Both the position numbers and the translations under genes were made by a program. Shown piece after piece: positions 25,345-34,267 of a stretch of DNA of 64,000 nt. The notes beneath the pieces were generated by a model. The model ran no database searches. It worked only from the letters and a program-made list of their open reading frames with translations, and had not been told where the DNA came from. Numbering within the stretch: position 1 is the first letter of the stretch; each line of letters starts with the position of its first letter. The stretch is from DAISKN01 sp963716925 (GTDB lineage Bacteria; Acidobacteriota; Vicinamibacteria; Marinacidobacterales; SMYC01), in assembly GCA_963716925.1 (NCBI GenBank), contig CAVQUX010000025.1:496001-560000 (forward strand). Reading direction: 5' to 3'.

Positions 25345-26927
25345 AGCCCGAAGACCAGGATCGCTTTGCCGGCGGCGACGGCGATGTGCTGCCTGCCTTC
25401 GATCTCGAAAGCGATGGGGTTCGCGCGCACGCCTCCGCCCGTCTGGAACTGCCAGCGCGGCTCGCCCGTCGCGGCGTCGAGGGCGAAGAAGTTCCCTTCC
25501 TCTGCTCCGGCGAAGACCAGACCTCCGCCGGTAGAGAGCACTCCCGCCCAGGGGGGCGAGTGCTGCTGGAAGTTCCAGACCGTTTTGCCGGTCTTGATGT
25601 CGATCGCGCGGATCGCTCCGGAGGCCTCGTCGCCGTCGAGAGCTCTTTCGCCCCCGCCCATGAAGTAGTCGCCGGGCTTGTACTCGGCCTCGGCCTTGTA
25701 ATAGTACGAGCCCATCTCGCGCACCGCGACGTAGAGAAGGCCGGTCCTCGGGCTATAGGACGGACTGAACCAGTTCGTCGCTCCCTGGAGGCTCGGCCAG
25801 ACGAGAGTTCCCTCCAGGGTCGGCTCGGTGTTCGGAAGCACCACCGGCCTTCCCCTCTCGTCGATCTCCTTCGCCCACGTCTGCTTCGAGTATTGAGTCG
25901 CGAGCAGGAACGTTCCCACCTCGCGATCGAGAACGTAGTAGAAGGCGTTGCGGCTCGCCAGGACCACCAGCTTCCGCGGCCGGCCATCGAGCTCCGCGTC
26001 GACCAGGACCGGAATCTGGTTCGCATCCCAGTCGTGCACGTCGTGGGGGGTGAACTGGAAGTGCCATTTCAGCGTTCCCGTCCTGGCATCGAGAGCGACG
26101 AGGGAGCAGGTGTAGAGGTTGTCGCCGGGGCGAACGTCCCCGTTCCAGTCGGGAGCGGGGTTTCCCACGCCCCAGTAAAGAACGTCCAGCTCCGGATCGT
26201 AGGAGCCCGTGAGCCAGGTGGCGCCTCCACCCGTCTTCCAGGCGTCGCCGCTCCAGGTTTCGTGGCCCGGCTCCCCCGGAGCGGGAATGGTCCAGAACCG
26301 CCAGAGACGCTCTCCGGTGTCGGCGTCCAGGGCGTCGAGAAACCCGCGGACTCCGGCCTCGCCCCCGCTCACCCCGACGATGATCTTTCCTTCGATCGCC
26401 AGGGGGGCGGCGGTGATGCAGTAACCGAGAGAGTTCTCCGCGATCTGAACGTCCCAGCGGACCGCCCCCGAGACCGCATCGAGAGCGACGACATGGTTGT
26501 CGAGCGTCCCCACGTAGACGTTGTCGCCGAGGACCGCGAGCCCGCGGTTGGTGCGGGGAAATCCGAGCGTCCGCAATTCCTTCGGCATGGGACGGGACCA
26601 GCTCCACACGGGGCGGCCGGTCTTCACGTCGAGCGCGGTCACGGTCGCAGGAGGCTCGCTCACGTACAGGAGCCCGTCGACGACGAGGGGCGAGGTCTCG
26701 AGCTCGCCTCCGCTCGAGGTCTGGTAGAGCCACACCGGACGGAGCCGCGCCACGTTCGTTTTGTCGATCTCGTCGAGAGCGGAGAACCGGTGAGAAGCGT
26801 AGTTCCCCGAGTAGGTGAGCCAGCTCTCGGGCTCGCCCGCGGCCTTCCTGATGCGGTCGTAGCTCACCTGGGCCGTGGCGGCCGGCGCCAGGGTCAGCAG
26901 GACGAGGACGAAGCCGGAACTCTTCAA
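25341..26927 (-). CDS. PQQ-dependent dehydrogenase (quinoprotein beta-propeller)
   Basis: 528-residue periplasmic quinoprotein with signal peptide SSGFVLVLLTLAPAATA. Eight W-motif blades are visible through repeats such as VTALDVKTGRPVWSW, VVALDAVSGAVRWDV and IRAIDIKTGKTVWNF. The active-site region reads HDVHDWDANQ, containing the catalytic Asp. The residue two positions later is Asn, not the second Asp of lanthanide-dependent XoxF enzymes, so a calcium-type site is more likely. Adjacent vicinal cysteines are not seen near SLGYCITAAP. It oxidises an alcohol or similar substrate and passes electrons to the cytochrome encoded immediately upstream (ATGA overlap). Confidence 0.88.
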   Translation of the reverse strand: MKSSGFVLVLLTLAPAATAQVSYDRIRKAAGEPESWLTYSGNYASHRFSALDEIDKTNVARLRPVWLYQTSSGGELETSPLVVDGLLYVSEPPATVTALDVKTGRPVWSWSRPMPKELRTLGFPRTNRGLAVLGDNVYVGTLDNHVVALDAVSGAVRWDVQIAENSLGYCITAAPLAIEGKIIVGVSGGEAGVRGFLDALDADTGERLWRFWTIPAPGEPGHETWSGDAWKTGGGATWLTGSYDPELDVLYWGVGNPAPDWNGDVRPGDNLYTCSLVALDARTGTLKWHFQFTPHDVHDWDANQIPVLVDAELDGRPRKLVVLASRNAFYYVLDREVGTFLLATQYSKQTWAKEIDERGRPVVLPNTEPTLEGTLVWPSLQGATNWFSPSYSPRTGLLYVAVREMGSYYYKAEAEYKPGDYFMGGGERALDGDEASGAIRAIDIKTGKTVWNFQQHSPPWAGVLSTGGGLVFAGAEEGNFFALDAATGEPRWQFQTGGGVRANPIAFEIEGRQHIAVAAGKAILVFGL

Positions 26928-27673
26928 GGCTCACCTCTCAGGCTGGCAAGGTAGGCGACCAGATCTTCGAGCTCGGACGCGCTCAGCTCCGAGGAGTAGC
27001 TCGGCATCCAGCTCTCGCCGAAAGCCTTTTCCAGCTCCTCGAGATCGAGCTTCGACAGCGAGTGGACTCGGCCCGCCTGATCCCGGAGCTGGATGGTGAA
27101 CGAGTCCTCGTTCACCCGCACACCGGCGACTTCCTGCCCCGCGCGGGTCCGCGCCCGCACCTGCAGAAACTGCGGGGAAATCGCCGCTCCGGGCGAGAGC
27201 AGCGACTCGCGAAGATAGTCGGCGCCCCGGCGGAGACCCACGTCGCTCAGGTCCGGACCGAGGATGCCGCCCTCGCCCTCGACCATGTGACAGCCCTGGC
27301 ACGCGCCCGCGCCCTCGAACAGGGCGCGTCCTCGCTCGCGATCTCCAGGGAGAGGCGTCGAATCCACCCTGCCCAGCGATCGAACGTAGGCCGCGATCTG
27401 CCGTACTTCGTTCTCGGAGATCTGCCAGGTGGACGGCATGTCCGTGCCCTCGATCCCCTCCTGGATCACCTTCACCAGGGCCTCTTCGTCCGCGGCATGC
27501 CGCAGCGTCGGCCGCGCGAGACTCGGCCCCTCTCCCCCCGTCCCGCCCATGTTGTGGCAGCGCGAGCAGTGGCTGTCGAAGAGCTTTCGTCCGCGGAGGA
27601 GGTCCTCCTCCTGTGCCGACGAAGTCAGGGCGGCGAGGAGCAGACCTGAAGCGAGCAGACTTCGATGAATCAT
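26924..27673 (-). CDS. Dihaem cytochrome c, electron partner of the PQQ dehydrogenase
   Basis: 249-residue periplasmic protein with signal peptide HRSLLASGLLLAALTSSAQ and two haem-c sites, CSRCH near residue 36 and CQGCH near residue 127, each followed by class I cytochrome helices. A Met ligand for the first haem is available in GTDMPSTWQ. The C-terminus (MPSYSSELSASELEDLVAYL) supplies the second. The start at 27673 is the first ATG giving a proper signal peptide. The 4-bp overlap with the quinoprotein gene supports direct electron transfer between the two products. Confidence 0.88.
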   Translation of the reverse strand: MIHRSLLASGLLLAALTSSAQEEDLLRGRKLFDSHCSRCHNMGGTGGEGPSLARPTLRHAADEEALVKVIQEGIEGTDMPSTWQISENEVRQIAAYVRSLGRVDSTPLPGDRERGRALFEGAGACQGCHMVEGEGGILGPDLSDVGLRRGADYLRESLLSPGAAISPQFLQVRARTRAGQEVAGVRVNEDSFTIQLRDQAGRVHSLSKLDLEELEKAFGESWMPSYSSELSASELEDLVAYLASLRGEP

Positions 27674-27722
27674 ACGGACCCCGGTGGTTTTTCCAGCGCC
27701 GGCGAGCCTAACATTGCCGCCC

Positions 27723-28755
27723 ATGCGCATCAAGTTGTATCGGCCTTGCTGCTTCCTCTGGATCCTCGCAGGTACGGCCGGCTGCCAGAGAACAGCTGGT
27801 GAGTGGGTCTATGTCTCGAACGAAGACTCCGGAAGCCTGTCCGTGATCTCGACCGACACCCACGAGGTGGTGGCGACGATCGAAGTCGGAAAGCGCCCGC
27901 GCGGGGTGCGCGCGGCGAGAGACGGCGCCCGTGTCTACGTCGCCCTGAGCGGCTCCCCCAAGTGCCCTCCGTGGATGAGCGACGAGGAATGCGAGAAACA
28001 GATCGTCGACAAGTCACTCGACGGCATCGCCGTGGTCGACGTCGCCGCCCGGCGAGTGCTGGAAGTGCTTCCGGGAGGCTCCGACCCCGAGACGTTCGAC
28101 CTGAGCCTCGACGGAAAGCGTCTTTACGTCTCGAACGAGGACGCGGACGTCGCGAGCATCGTCGACGTCGATTCCGGGGAGATCGTGAAGACGCTCCCCG
28201 TCGGACGCGAGCCGGAGGGCGTGCGCACCAGCCCCGACGGGCGCTACGTCTACGTCACCGGCGAGACCGACCACGACGTGACGGTGATCGAGACGGCGAC
28301 GGGAGAGGTAGCGGCCAGGATTCCCGTAGGCAGCCGTCCCCGCGACGCGTGCTTCACCTCAGATGGAAAGAGAGCTTTCGTGAGCTCGGAGATCGACGGA
28401 ACGGTTTCGGTGATCGATGTCGATTCCCACCGGGTCGTCGCGACCATCTCCCTTCCGAAGGGCTCGCGCTCGATGGGAGTCGCCGTCTCTCCCGACGACC
28501 AGAGGCTCTACGTGAGCAACGGACGCTCGAAGACGGTATCGGTGGTCGACCTTCAGACCCTGGAGGTCACGGGAGAGGTCGAAGTCGGGGAGCGTCCCTG
28601 GGGAATCGCTCTCTCCTCCGACGGGAGCCGGCTCTACACGGCGAACGGTCCCTCGAACGACGTCTCGGTGGTGGACACCGGCGACCCTACGGGTTCTCGC
28701 GCGCGTGCCCGTGGGCGAGGCGCCCTGGGGAGTGGCGATCGGCCGCTCTCCGTAG
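27723..28755 (+). CDS. YVTN-type beta-propeller lipoprotein, one +1 frameshift near the end
   Basis: About 343 residues once one base is removed. The start MRIKLYRPCCFLWILAGTAGC ends in a lipobox cysteine, so it is probably a lipoprotein. Seven blades of the YVTN family repeat follow (WVYVSNEDSGSLSVISTDTH, RLYVSNEDADVASIVDVDSG, RYVYVTGETDHDVTVIETAT and so on). At about 28680 one extra G shifts the frame. In the next frame the last blade closes as TLRVLARVPVGEAPWGVAIG and stops at 28755. Such propellers bind partners or ligands outside the cytoplasm. It is divergent from the cytochrome/PQQ dehydrogenase genes. Confidence 0.8.
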
Positions 28756-28853
28756 ATCGTTGACAGATTTGGAGTCGTCCTCCTATACTTCGCGCCAGCG
28801 CGGTTGAGTAGACACGTTTCATCCGGTTCCCCAAGCCGGAAGGAGAAGTGCTG

Positions 28854-29693
28854 ATGAAGACTCCATCGCGCGCTCGTTTCCTTCTTCTATTGTCCGGGGT
28901 GCTGGCAATCGCGATCCCCGCGAACGCCACGGTCGTTTTCGACGACTTCGAGAGCTATGCCCTCGGGGCGTTTCCGTCTCCCACCTGGTCCGACGTGGGA
29001 GCCGTGGACCCCATCGCACCGATAACCCCCATACCGTCGGCCACAGTCGTGAGCACGACGGATGCTTTCGGGATCTCGACGCAGGCGGTGGCGTTCGTCG
29101 ATGCGCTCGGTGCCGCCGGGGGGATTTATCGCGCCGTACCGGTGAGCACCAACTACAGCTTCGGCGTCGATATTCGCGTCGACCAGTTCGCCCAGAACGC
29201 CCAGTCTTCCGCTTCCGACTGGGCGGCTCAGATGGGGTTCGTTCAGAACGTCTTCAGTTTCTCCGGAGCGCCTCAGGTCGGTATCTATGCCTCCAGCTTG
29301 ACCCAGGACTGGCGCCTCTTCGCCATCGGCGGCACGGCTCTGAGCGTGGACCTCAGCCTGGGCATCCCGGTGAATCTCGGGCAGTGGTATCGCGTGGACA
29401 TCGACTTCAACGCCCTCACCGGGCTGACGCATTCCGTCATCCGCGATATCCTCTCCGGAACGGTGCTCGTGGATCGGTTCGACGTCCTCAGCGACGGAGT
29501 CAACGACTGGACTACCGACGGCGTCCCTCTCGACGCGATTTCCATCTTCGATGGAGAGCTCACCGGGACCACTCCCAACCTGGCCGTATTCGATAATCTG
29601 GGAACGGCGGCGACCGCACCGGAGCCGACTTCGCTTCTGCTCCTCGCCTCCGGATTGCTTTTCGTCTCGCTCGCGCGCCGGCAATCTCGTTAG
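28854..29693 (+). CDS. PEP-CTERM sorted secreted protein
   Basis: 279-residue exported protein with signal peptide ARFLLLLSGVLAIAIPANA and a C-terminal sorting signal: APEPTSLLLLASGLLFVSLA followed by the basic tail RRQSR. This is the PEP-CTERM signal cut and anchored by an exosortase. The body is beta-rich (FDDFESYALGAFPSPTWSDV) and resembles a lectin-like or jelly-roll domain. The ATG at 28854 follows an AGGAG. Exosortase systems usually go with exopolysaccharide export, and none is encoded in this window. Function beyond surface localisation is unknown. Confidence 0.85.
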   Translation: MKTPSRARFLLLLSGVLAIAIPANATVVFDDFESYALGAFPSPTWSDVGAVDPIAPITPIPSATVVSTTDAFGISTQAVAFVDALGAAGGIYRAVPVSTNYSFGVDIRVDQFAQNAQSSASDWAAQMGFVQNVFSFSGAPQVGIYASSLTQDWRLFAIGGTALSVDLSLGIPVNLGQWYRVDIDFNALTGLTHSVIRDILSGTVLVDRFDVLSDGVNDWTTDGVPLDAISIFDGELTGTTPNLAVFDNLGTAATAPEPTSLLLLASGLLFVSLARRQSR

Positions 29694-29725
29694 CGCTTGT
29701 GGTACCTTCCCCGCGGGAGGTTGCC

Positions 29726-31177
29726 ATGCACAAGTTTGCCGTCTGCGTTCTGAGCCTTCTTGCAGCCGCTCCGTCCTGGGCGCAGTACAACTACCACCGG
29801 CCGACCGAGCTTCTGGTGACCCTCGGGACCCAGGCGCTCATGATCTGCAACGGCCGATTCGTGTCGAACCGGCCCCTGGACCTGATCTACGAGCAGGAGC
29901 TGAAGCTCGACCGGATGCCCGTCGTCCCGCCCAATCAAGTCGCGATCGACGAGGCGGCGCGCACCGTCGCCGTCGGCGTCGGCGGCAACTTCCCCGCCCC
30001 GGTCATGAGGGCTGCTCATCGCGAGGGACTGGGATGCATCGGGCTGGCGCCCGACCAGGACTTCGACGACGTCGATTCTCTCCCTGAGCTGCGGCTTCCG
30101 CCGCCCACCGGGGATGCCGCAAAGATCCCCTGGCCCGAGGGCGACCTGGTCGCCGAGAAGCCTCTTCCCGCCGGCGTCGATGCCAAGGCTCTCGAGGCTG
30201 CCTGGGACTGGACGTTCGATCGCGCGACCCACGGCCATCCCTCGCAGATCACGCTCAGCCTCCTCGTAGTCCACAAGGGCGACATCGTCTTCGAGCGCTA
30301 CGCTCCGGGGGTCGACCGCACGACCCGGACTCGCACTTGGTCGACGGCGAAGAGCATCGCGAGCGCCCTCATCGGAATCGCCATCTCGCAGGGGAAGCTC
30401 TCGCTCGAATCCCCCATTCCCTACGACGAAGGTGACCCGCGGCGAAGCATCACCCTCCGGAACGTCCTCCACATGTCGAGCGGACTCGAGCCCGTGGACA
30501 ACGCGAAATGCGCCGTCGTCGGATCCTGCCTGAGCTACTGGGCGGGCGCGAGCTCGGTCGAGGGCGCGCTCGGGCGCGGACTCGTTACTCGTCCGGGGAC
30601 GACATGGGATTACGAGAACTACGATACGCTCATCGCCGTTCATTCGCTGAAGACGGCGCTCGGCGAAAAGGAGTACCTGGAGTTTCCTCGAAAGGCGCTC
30701 CTCGACCGGATCGGGATGCGCAGCACCGTTCCCGGAGTCGACCGCTTCGGCGACTACATCCTGAGCAGCCAGGTATACACCAACGCGCGCGACCTCGCCC
30801 GATTCGCGCTCCTGTACTTGAACCGTGGTAAGTGGCCGAACGCGAACGGAGAGACCATCATCCCCGAGTCCTGGATCGACTTCTCCCGCACGCCTGCGCC
30901 CTCGACCCTCGGCCGCGGCGGGTTCTACGGCGGCCAGTGGTGGCTCGTTCCCGACGACCGGAAGGACATCCCCTCCGATACGTACACCACGGCGGGAAAC
31001 CGCGGACAGCACGCGGTCGTCGTACCCTCCTATGATGTCGTCATCGTGCGGAGGGGGCTGGACTGGCTTCCCGGCGACCATTCCTTTCCCGAGTGGGACC
31101 TGACGCGCGAAGTCTTGAAAGCCTTTCCCAAGCGGGCCTGGGGGAACAAGCCGAGACCGACCACCGACAACCAGTAG
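29726..31177 (+). CDS. Exported serine hydrolase, class C beta-lactamase fold
   Basis: 483-residue periplasmic enzyme with signal peptide HKFAVCVLSLLAAAPSWA. The serine nucleophile motif SxxK is STAK (in TWSTAKSIASALIG) near residue 210, the YxN motif is YEN (WDYENYDTL) near residue 300, and the third conserved element appears as AGNRGQHAVVVP. This family covers beta-lactamases, D-aminopeptidases and esterases; the long N-terminal region of about 150 residues is not typical of AmpC. The ATG at 29726 follows GGGAGG. A peptidase or esterase role is as likely as antibiotic hydrolysis. Confidence 0.85.
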   Translation: MHKFAVCVLSLLAAAPSWAQYNYHRPTELLVTLGTQALMICNGRFVSNRPLDLIYEQELKLDRMPVVPPNQVAIDEAARTVAVGVGGNFPAPVMRAAHREGLGCIGLAPDQDFDDVDSLPELRLPPPTGDAAKIPWPEGDLVAEKPLPAGVDAKALEAAWDWTFDRATHGHPSQITLSLLVVHKGDIVFERYAPGVDRTTRTRTWSTAKSIASALIGIAISQGKLSLESPIPYDEGDPRRSITLRNVLHMSSGLEPVDNAKCAVVGSCLSYWAGASSVEGALGRGLVTRPGTTWDYENYDTLIAVHSLKTALGEKEYLEFPRKALLDRIGMRSTVPGVDRFGDYILSSQVYTNARDLARFALLYLNRGKWPNANGETIIPESWIDFSRTPAPSTLGRGGFYGGQWWLVPDDRKDIPSDTYTTAGNRGQHAVVVPSYDVVIVRRGLDWLPGDHSFPEWDLTREVLKAFPKRAWGNKPRPTTDNQ

Positions 31178-31181
31178 AGCC

Positions 31182-31853
31182 GTGAAGAGCCCGCTCGCGC
31201 GGCGAATCGACGCTCTCGAGAAGAAGTACGGGCGCCCGACGCCGCCGAGGACGCGGGATCCATTCGAGCTGGTCCTCTGGGAGAACGTCGCCTACCTCGC
31301 AGACGACGACAGACGCGCGCGCGCCTTCGCTCAATTGAAGAAGACGGTCGGCCTCCGGCCCGAGAACGTGCTGGCGGCGCGGGAGGACGCGCTCTTTGCC
31401 GTCGCCTCTCACGGAATCAAGCCCGAGCTTCGAGTGGGGACGCTTCGAACGTGCGCCGAAATCGCGGTCAGGGAGTTCGGCGCCGATGTCCGCGCCGCGC
31501 TCGCGCTTCCCCCGAAAGACGCGATGCGCAAGCTCCGGAAGTTCCCGTCCATCGGAGAGCCGGGAGCGGAGAAGATACTGCTCTTCACCCGCACCCATCC
31601 GGTGTTCGCGCTGGAGTCGAACGGTCTGCGCGCGCTCCTGCGGCTCGGCTACGGAAAGGAGAGCAAGAGCTACGCTGCCTCCTATCGATCGGTTCGAGAG
31701 GCCGTCTCGAAGGAGATCGTCTCCGACTGCGACTGGCTCATCCGCGCTCACCTGCTCCTGAGGCGCCACGGTCAGGAGACTTGCCGCAGGTCGGCTCCCG
31801 CCTGCGAGATCTGTCCGGTTCAGGAAGGTTGTGCTTTCTTTCATGCGAGGTGA
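31182..31853 (+). CDS. HhH-GPD DNA glycosylase-like protein with Fe-S cluster, catalytic residues altered
   Basis: 223-residue cytosolic protein of the endonuclease III superfamily. The helix-hairpin-helix is LRKFPSIGEPGAEKILLF near residue 118 and the 4Fe-4S loop CRRSAPACEICPVQEGC closes the protein (spacing C-x6-C-x2-C-x5-C). In Nth the hairpin carries a catalytic Lys, here Pro. The catalytic Asp of VDTH is replaced by Glu in ALESNG. If active it should act as a monofunctional glycosylase or an unusual lesion binder. The GTG start at 31182 lies 4 bp after the serine hydrolase stop. Confidence 0.78.
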   Translation: MKSPLARRIDALEKKYGRPTPPRTRDPFELVLWENVAYLADDDRRARAFAQLKKTVGLRPENVLAAREDALFAVASHGIKPELRVGTLRTCAEIAVREFGADVRAALALPPKDAMRKLRKFPSIGEPGAEKILLFTRTHPVFALESNGLRALLRLGYGKESKSYAASYRSVREAVSKEIVSDCDWLIRAHLLLRRHGQETCRRSAPACEICPVQEGCAFFHAR

Positions 31854-31856
31854 CCC

Positions 31857-32660
31857 ATGCGTCTTTCGTCTCCATCGGCCGCGGCTCTCATCGGCTCGTT
31901 CGCGCTCATGCGCTGCGCGCAGCCGGAGGCTCCCGCGCCCGCGCTGAAGATGCCGAAGGCGGTCGTGGACCTCTCTCCCACGATCGGCGAGGACTTTCCC
32001 ACCGTGGCCGTCGGGGAGAAGGCGATTGCGGCGTTCGGCATGTCTCCCCGGACGGAGTTCGAGGTCAAGGTTATCGAAGAGCCGTTCTACCTCGGAGAGG
32101 CGGTCTACAGTCTATCGAACCACGTCGGGCCCCATTACGACCCGCCAAGCCATCTCATCAAGGGAGGTAAATCGAGCGATCAGGCCCCTCTGGATCGGTT
32201 CTTCGGAAAGGCGAAGCTTCTCGACTTCCGCTCGAAGCCGAAGGACGAGCCCCTGGTGCGCGCGGACTTCGAGAACCGGGGCATCGCGCCCGGGGACATC
32301 CTGCTGGTCGTGGTCGGCTATCGAGCCCCCACGAGCCCGGAGGAGCTCCCCTCCTACGCCTACCTCTCCGGCGAGGCCGCCGAGTATCTCGCCCAGATTC
32401 CCATCAAGGCGTTCGCCTCCGACATGCCGAGTCTCGGGAGCATGAAGGGCTACATGAAGCTTCTGGAGCAGGGACTCACCGGATCCGAGAATGTCTTGCC
32501 CGAGCACATCGCGTTCCTTTCGCGCGATATCCCGAACATCGAGGGCCTCGTAAATCTCGAGAGCCTTGTGGGTGAGGAGGAGATCGTGTTCGTGGGCTTC
32601 CCGCTGAAGATCCAGGATGGAAACGGCGCCCCTATGCGCGCCGCGGCTCTCGTGTACTGA
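31857..32660 (+). CDS. Cyclase-family (kynurenine formamidase-like) lipoprotein
   Basis: 267-residue metal-dependent hydrolase of the cyclase family. The N-terminus AAALIGSFALMRC gives a possible lipobox, so it may be anchored outside the cytoplasm. The metal motif HxGTHxDxPxH appears as HVGPHYDPPSH near residue 88, with Thr replaced by Pro. The later segment FVGFPLKIQDGNGAPMRAAA matches the family's C-terminal region. Relatives hydrolyse N-formylkynurenine or other cyclic or amide substrates. A second cyclase gene with a canonical motif lies at 56670-57494. Confidence 0.78.
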   Translation: MRLSSPSAAALIGSFALMRCAQPEAPAPALKMPKAVVDLSPTIGEDFPTVAVGEKAIAAFGMSPRTEFEVKVIEEPFYLGEAVYSLSNHVGPHYDPPSHLIKGGKSSDQAPLDRFFGKAKLLDFRSKPKDEPLVRADFENRGIAPGDILLVVVGYRAPTSPEELPSYAYLSGEAAEYLAQIPIKAFASDMPSLGSMKGYMKLLEQGLTGSENVLPEHIAFLSRDIPNIEGLVNLESLVGEEEIVFVGFPLKIQDGNGAPMRAAALVY

Positions 32661-32699
32661 CTTGCTCCCCATCGGGATTCGACTTACCATCGAATCGCC

Positions 32700-33584
32700 G
32701 TGGCAGTTACAGGCCGCCCGCGTCGGTGGCTTGCGGGCACGCTCATCGGCCTATCGGCCGTGGGTTTCTCGCTCGCCCTCGCTTCGGCGCAAGAGACTCC
32801 CGGCTGGTCTTTCGGGGCCAACTCCAACTGGCGGGGGTGGTGGAACCGCGTGCCGCCCCGCTTTCCCGATCCCGAGGATCTCCGCGATCGGTCGTTCTCC
32901 TTCTGCCGCATCCTCTATCAAAGCGTCCGCGACGAGGCCCTGGGCCACGGCTGGAACACGGACTACCCCGACGCCGATGCCAACTACATGATCCGTCTGT
33001 CCGAGCTCACCACCACGGGCATCAACCGGGACGGAGACGGAAGCCCGAAACACGTGGTCGTGACTCTCACCGACGACGCTCTCTTCAACTACCCTTTCAT
33101 CTTCATGTCGGACGTGGGCACCGCGGGCTTCACCGAGCCCGAGGCGGAGCGGCTGCGGGAGTATCTCCTCCGCGGAGGCATCCTCTACGTCGACGACTTC
33201 TGGGGGGAGGCCGCCTGGGAGCACTGGGCCGAGGAGATGGGCCGGGTCCTCCCGCCCGACCAGTACCCCATCGTCGACATCCCGTTCGACGATCCGATCT
33301 TCCAGACGTTCTTCACCGTTCGCCAGGTTCCCCAGGTACCGTCGATCCAGTTCTGGCGCCGCTCCGGCGGCGTCGGCACGTCGGAGCGCGGGAGCGAATC
33401 GGAGGAGGTGCACTTCCGCGGCATCTTCGACGAGCGCGGCCGGCTCATGGTGATCATGACCCACAACACCGACATCGCCGACGGCTGGGAGCGCGAGGGA
33501 GAGGACGAGGAGTTTTTCTACCGATTCTCGATCCGCGCCTACCCCCTGGGAGTCAACATCGCGATCTACGCGATGACGCACTAG
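32700..33584 (+). CDS. DUF4159 exported protein
   Basis: 294-residue exported protein starting at the GTG at 32700, with signal region RWLAGTLIGLSAVGFSLALA. The family is recognised from FSFCRILYQSVRDEALGHGW, the YPDADANYMIRLSELTT stretch and LREYLLRGGILYVDDFWG, which form the glutamine-amidotransferase-like fold assigned to DUF4159. The function is unknown; relatives are found in envelope-associated operons of Acidobacteriota and Planctomycetota. It precedes a DCC-family gene by 3 bp, so the two are probably cotranscribed. Confidence 0.8.
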   Translation: MAVTGRPRRWLAGTLIGLSAVGFSLALASAQETPGWSFGANSNWRGWWNRVPPRFPDPEDLRDRSFSFCRILYQSVRDEALGHGWNTDYPDADANYMIRLSELTTTGINRDGDGSPKHVVVTLTDDALFNYPFIFMSDVGTAGFTEPEAERLREYLLRGGILYVDDFWGEAAWEHWAEEMGRVLPPDQYPIVDIPFDDPIFQTFFTVRQVPQVPSIQFWRRSGGVGTSERGSESEEVHFRGIFDERGRLMVIMTHNTDIADGWEREGEDEEFFYRFSIRAYPLGVNIAIYAMTH

Positions 33585-33587
33585 CCT

Positions 33588-34004
33588 TTGGAGCCCCGGA
33601 ACCTGGTTCTCTTCGACGGTGTGTGCGTGCTCTGCGACTCCTCCATGCGATGGCTCGTCGACGCGGATCGCAGCGGGCGCTTGAGCTTCGCTCCCCTTCA
33701 GGGCGAGACCGCCAGGTCGGTATTCGCCCGCCATCCGGAGGTGACCGGCGATCTTTCGAGCGTGGTCTACGTGCGGAACTTCGATGGCCCTGGCGAGACC
33801 CTGCACCTGCGCTCCGACGCAGCGGCAGCCATCCTCCGAGACCTGGGCGGTCGGTATCGGTTGCTCGCTCTTGTTCGCGTGCTCCCTCGCTTCTTGCGCG
33901 ACGCCGCCTACGACTGGATCGCGGCGCACCGCTATCGCTGGTTCGGAAAGCTAGACGCGTGCCGGCTCCCGGAGAAAGGTTCCGAGCAGAGATTCTTGCC
34001 CTGA
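33588..34004 (+). CDS. DCC-family thiol-disulfide oxidoreductase-like protein (DUF393)
   Basis: 138-residue protein with the family's name-giving motif DGVCVLCDSS near residue 10 (Asp followed by CxxC), then SFAPLQGETAR, SVVYVRNFDG and a C-terminus GKLDACRLPEKGSEQRFL. The TTG start lies 3 bp after the DUF4159 stop. Members are thioredoxin-like but their redox partners are unclear. A degenerate copy of its last 55 bp occurs at 36089-36144, on the other side of the oxygenase-FcoT pair, hinting at a duplicated DCC gene that decayed. Confidence 0.82.
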   Translation: MEPRNLVLFDGVCVLCDSSMRWLVDADRSGRLSFAPLQGETARSVFARHPEVTGDLSSVVYVRNFDGPGETLHLRSDAAAAILRDLGGRYRLLALVRVLPRFLRDAAYDWIAAHRYRWFGKLDACRLPEKGSEQRFLP

Positions 34005-34267
34005 CCGGGCGCCAGACGCCGAGCTTCCGACCGCCAGTACTCATCCCCGGTGCTACCGATTCACGGCGATGACGAAGACGGTGTAGCGCGCTCGTCTACA
34101 GCGCGCCGTTCGAGGGCCCGGCCGATGGCGTTTGTATTCGCTCGCGCTTCACCCTCGACACCGGGGGGACCTTGTGGAGGTGACGCTTTTGCAACGGGTT
34201 CCCGCCGCCGAGACGGTGTCCGAGCCTCTGGCACGAGACTCGCAGTTACAGGGGACGGAAGAGCGTC
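34005..34267 (+). promoter_or_regulatory. Intergenic region likely carrying the promoter of the oxygenase-FcoT pair
   Basis: 263 bp without a supportable gene, ending at the oxygenase ATG, which is preceded by GGGGACGGAAGAGCGTC. No clear sigma70 boxes or operator palindrome are visible. Placing the pair's promoter here is inference from the gap. Confidence 0.3.

Noticed and set aside
25341..26927. Lanthanide-dependent XoxF-type methanol dehydrogenase
   Set aside because: The active-site motif is WDAN; the second Asp expected two positions after the catalytic Asp in XoxF is Asn.
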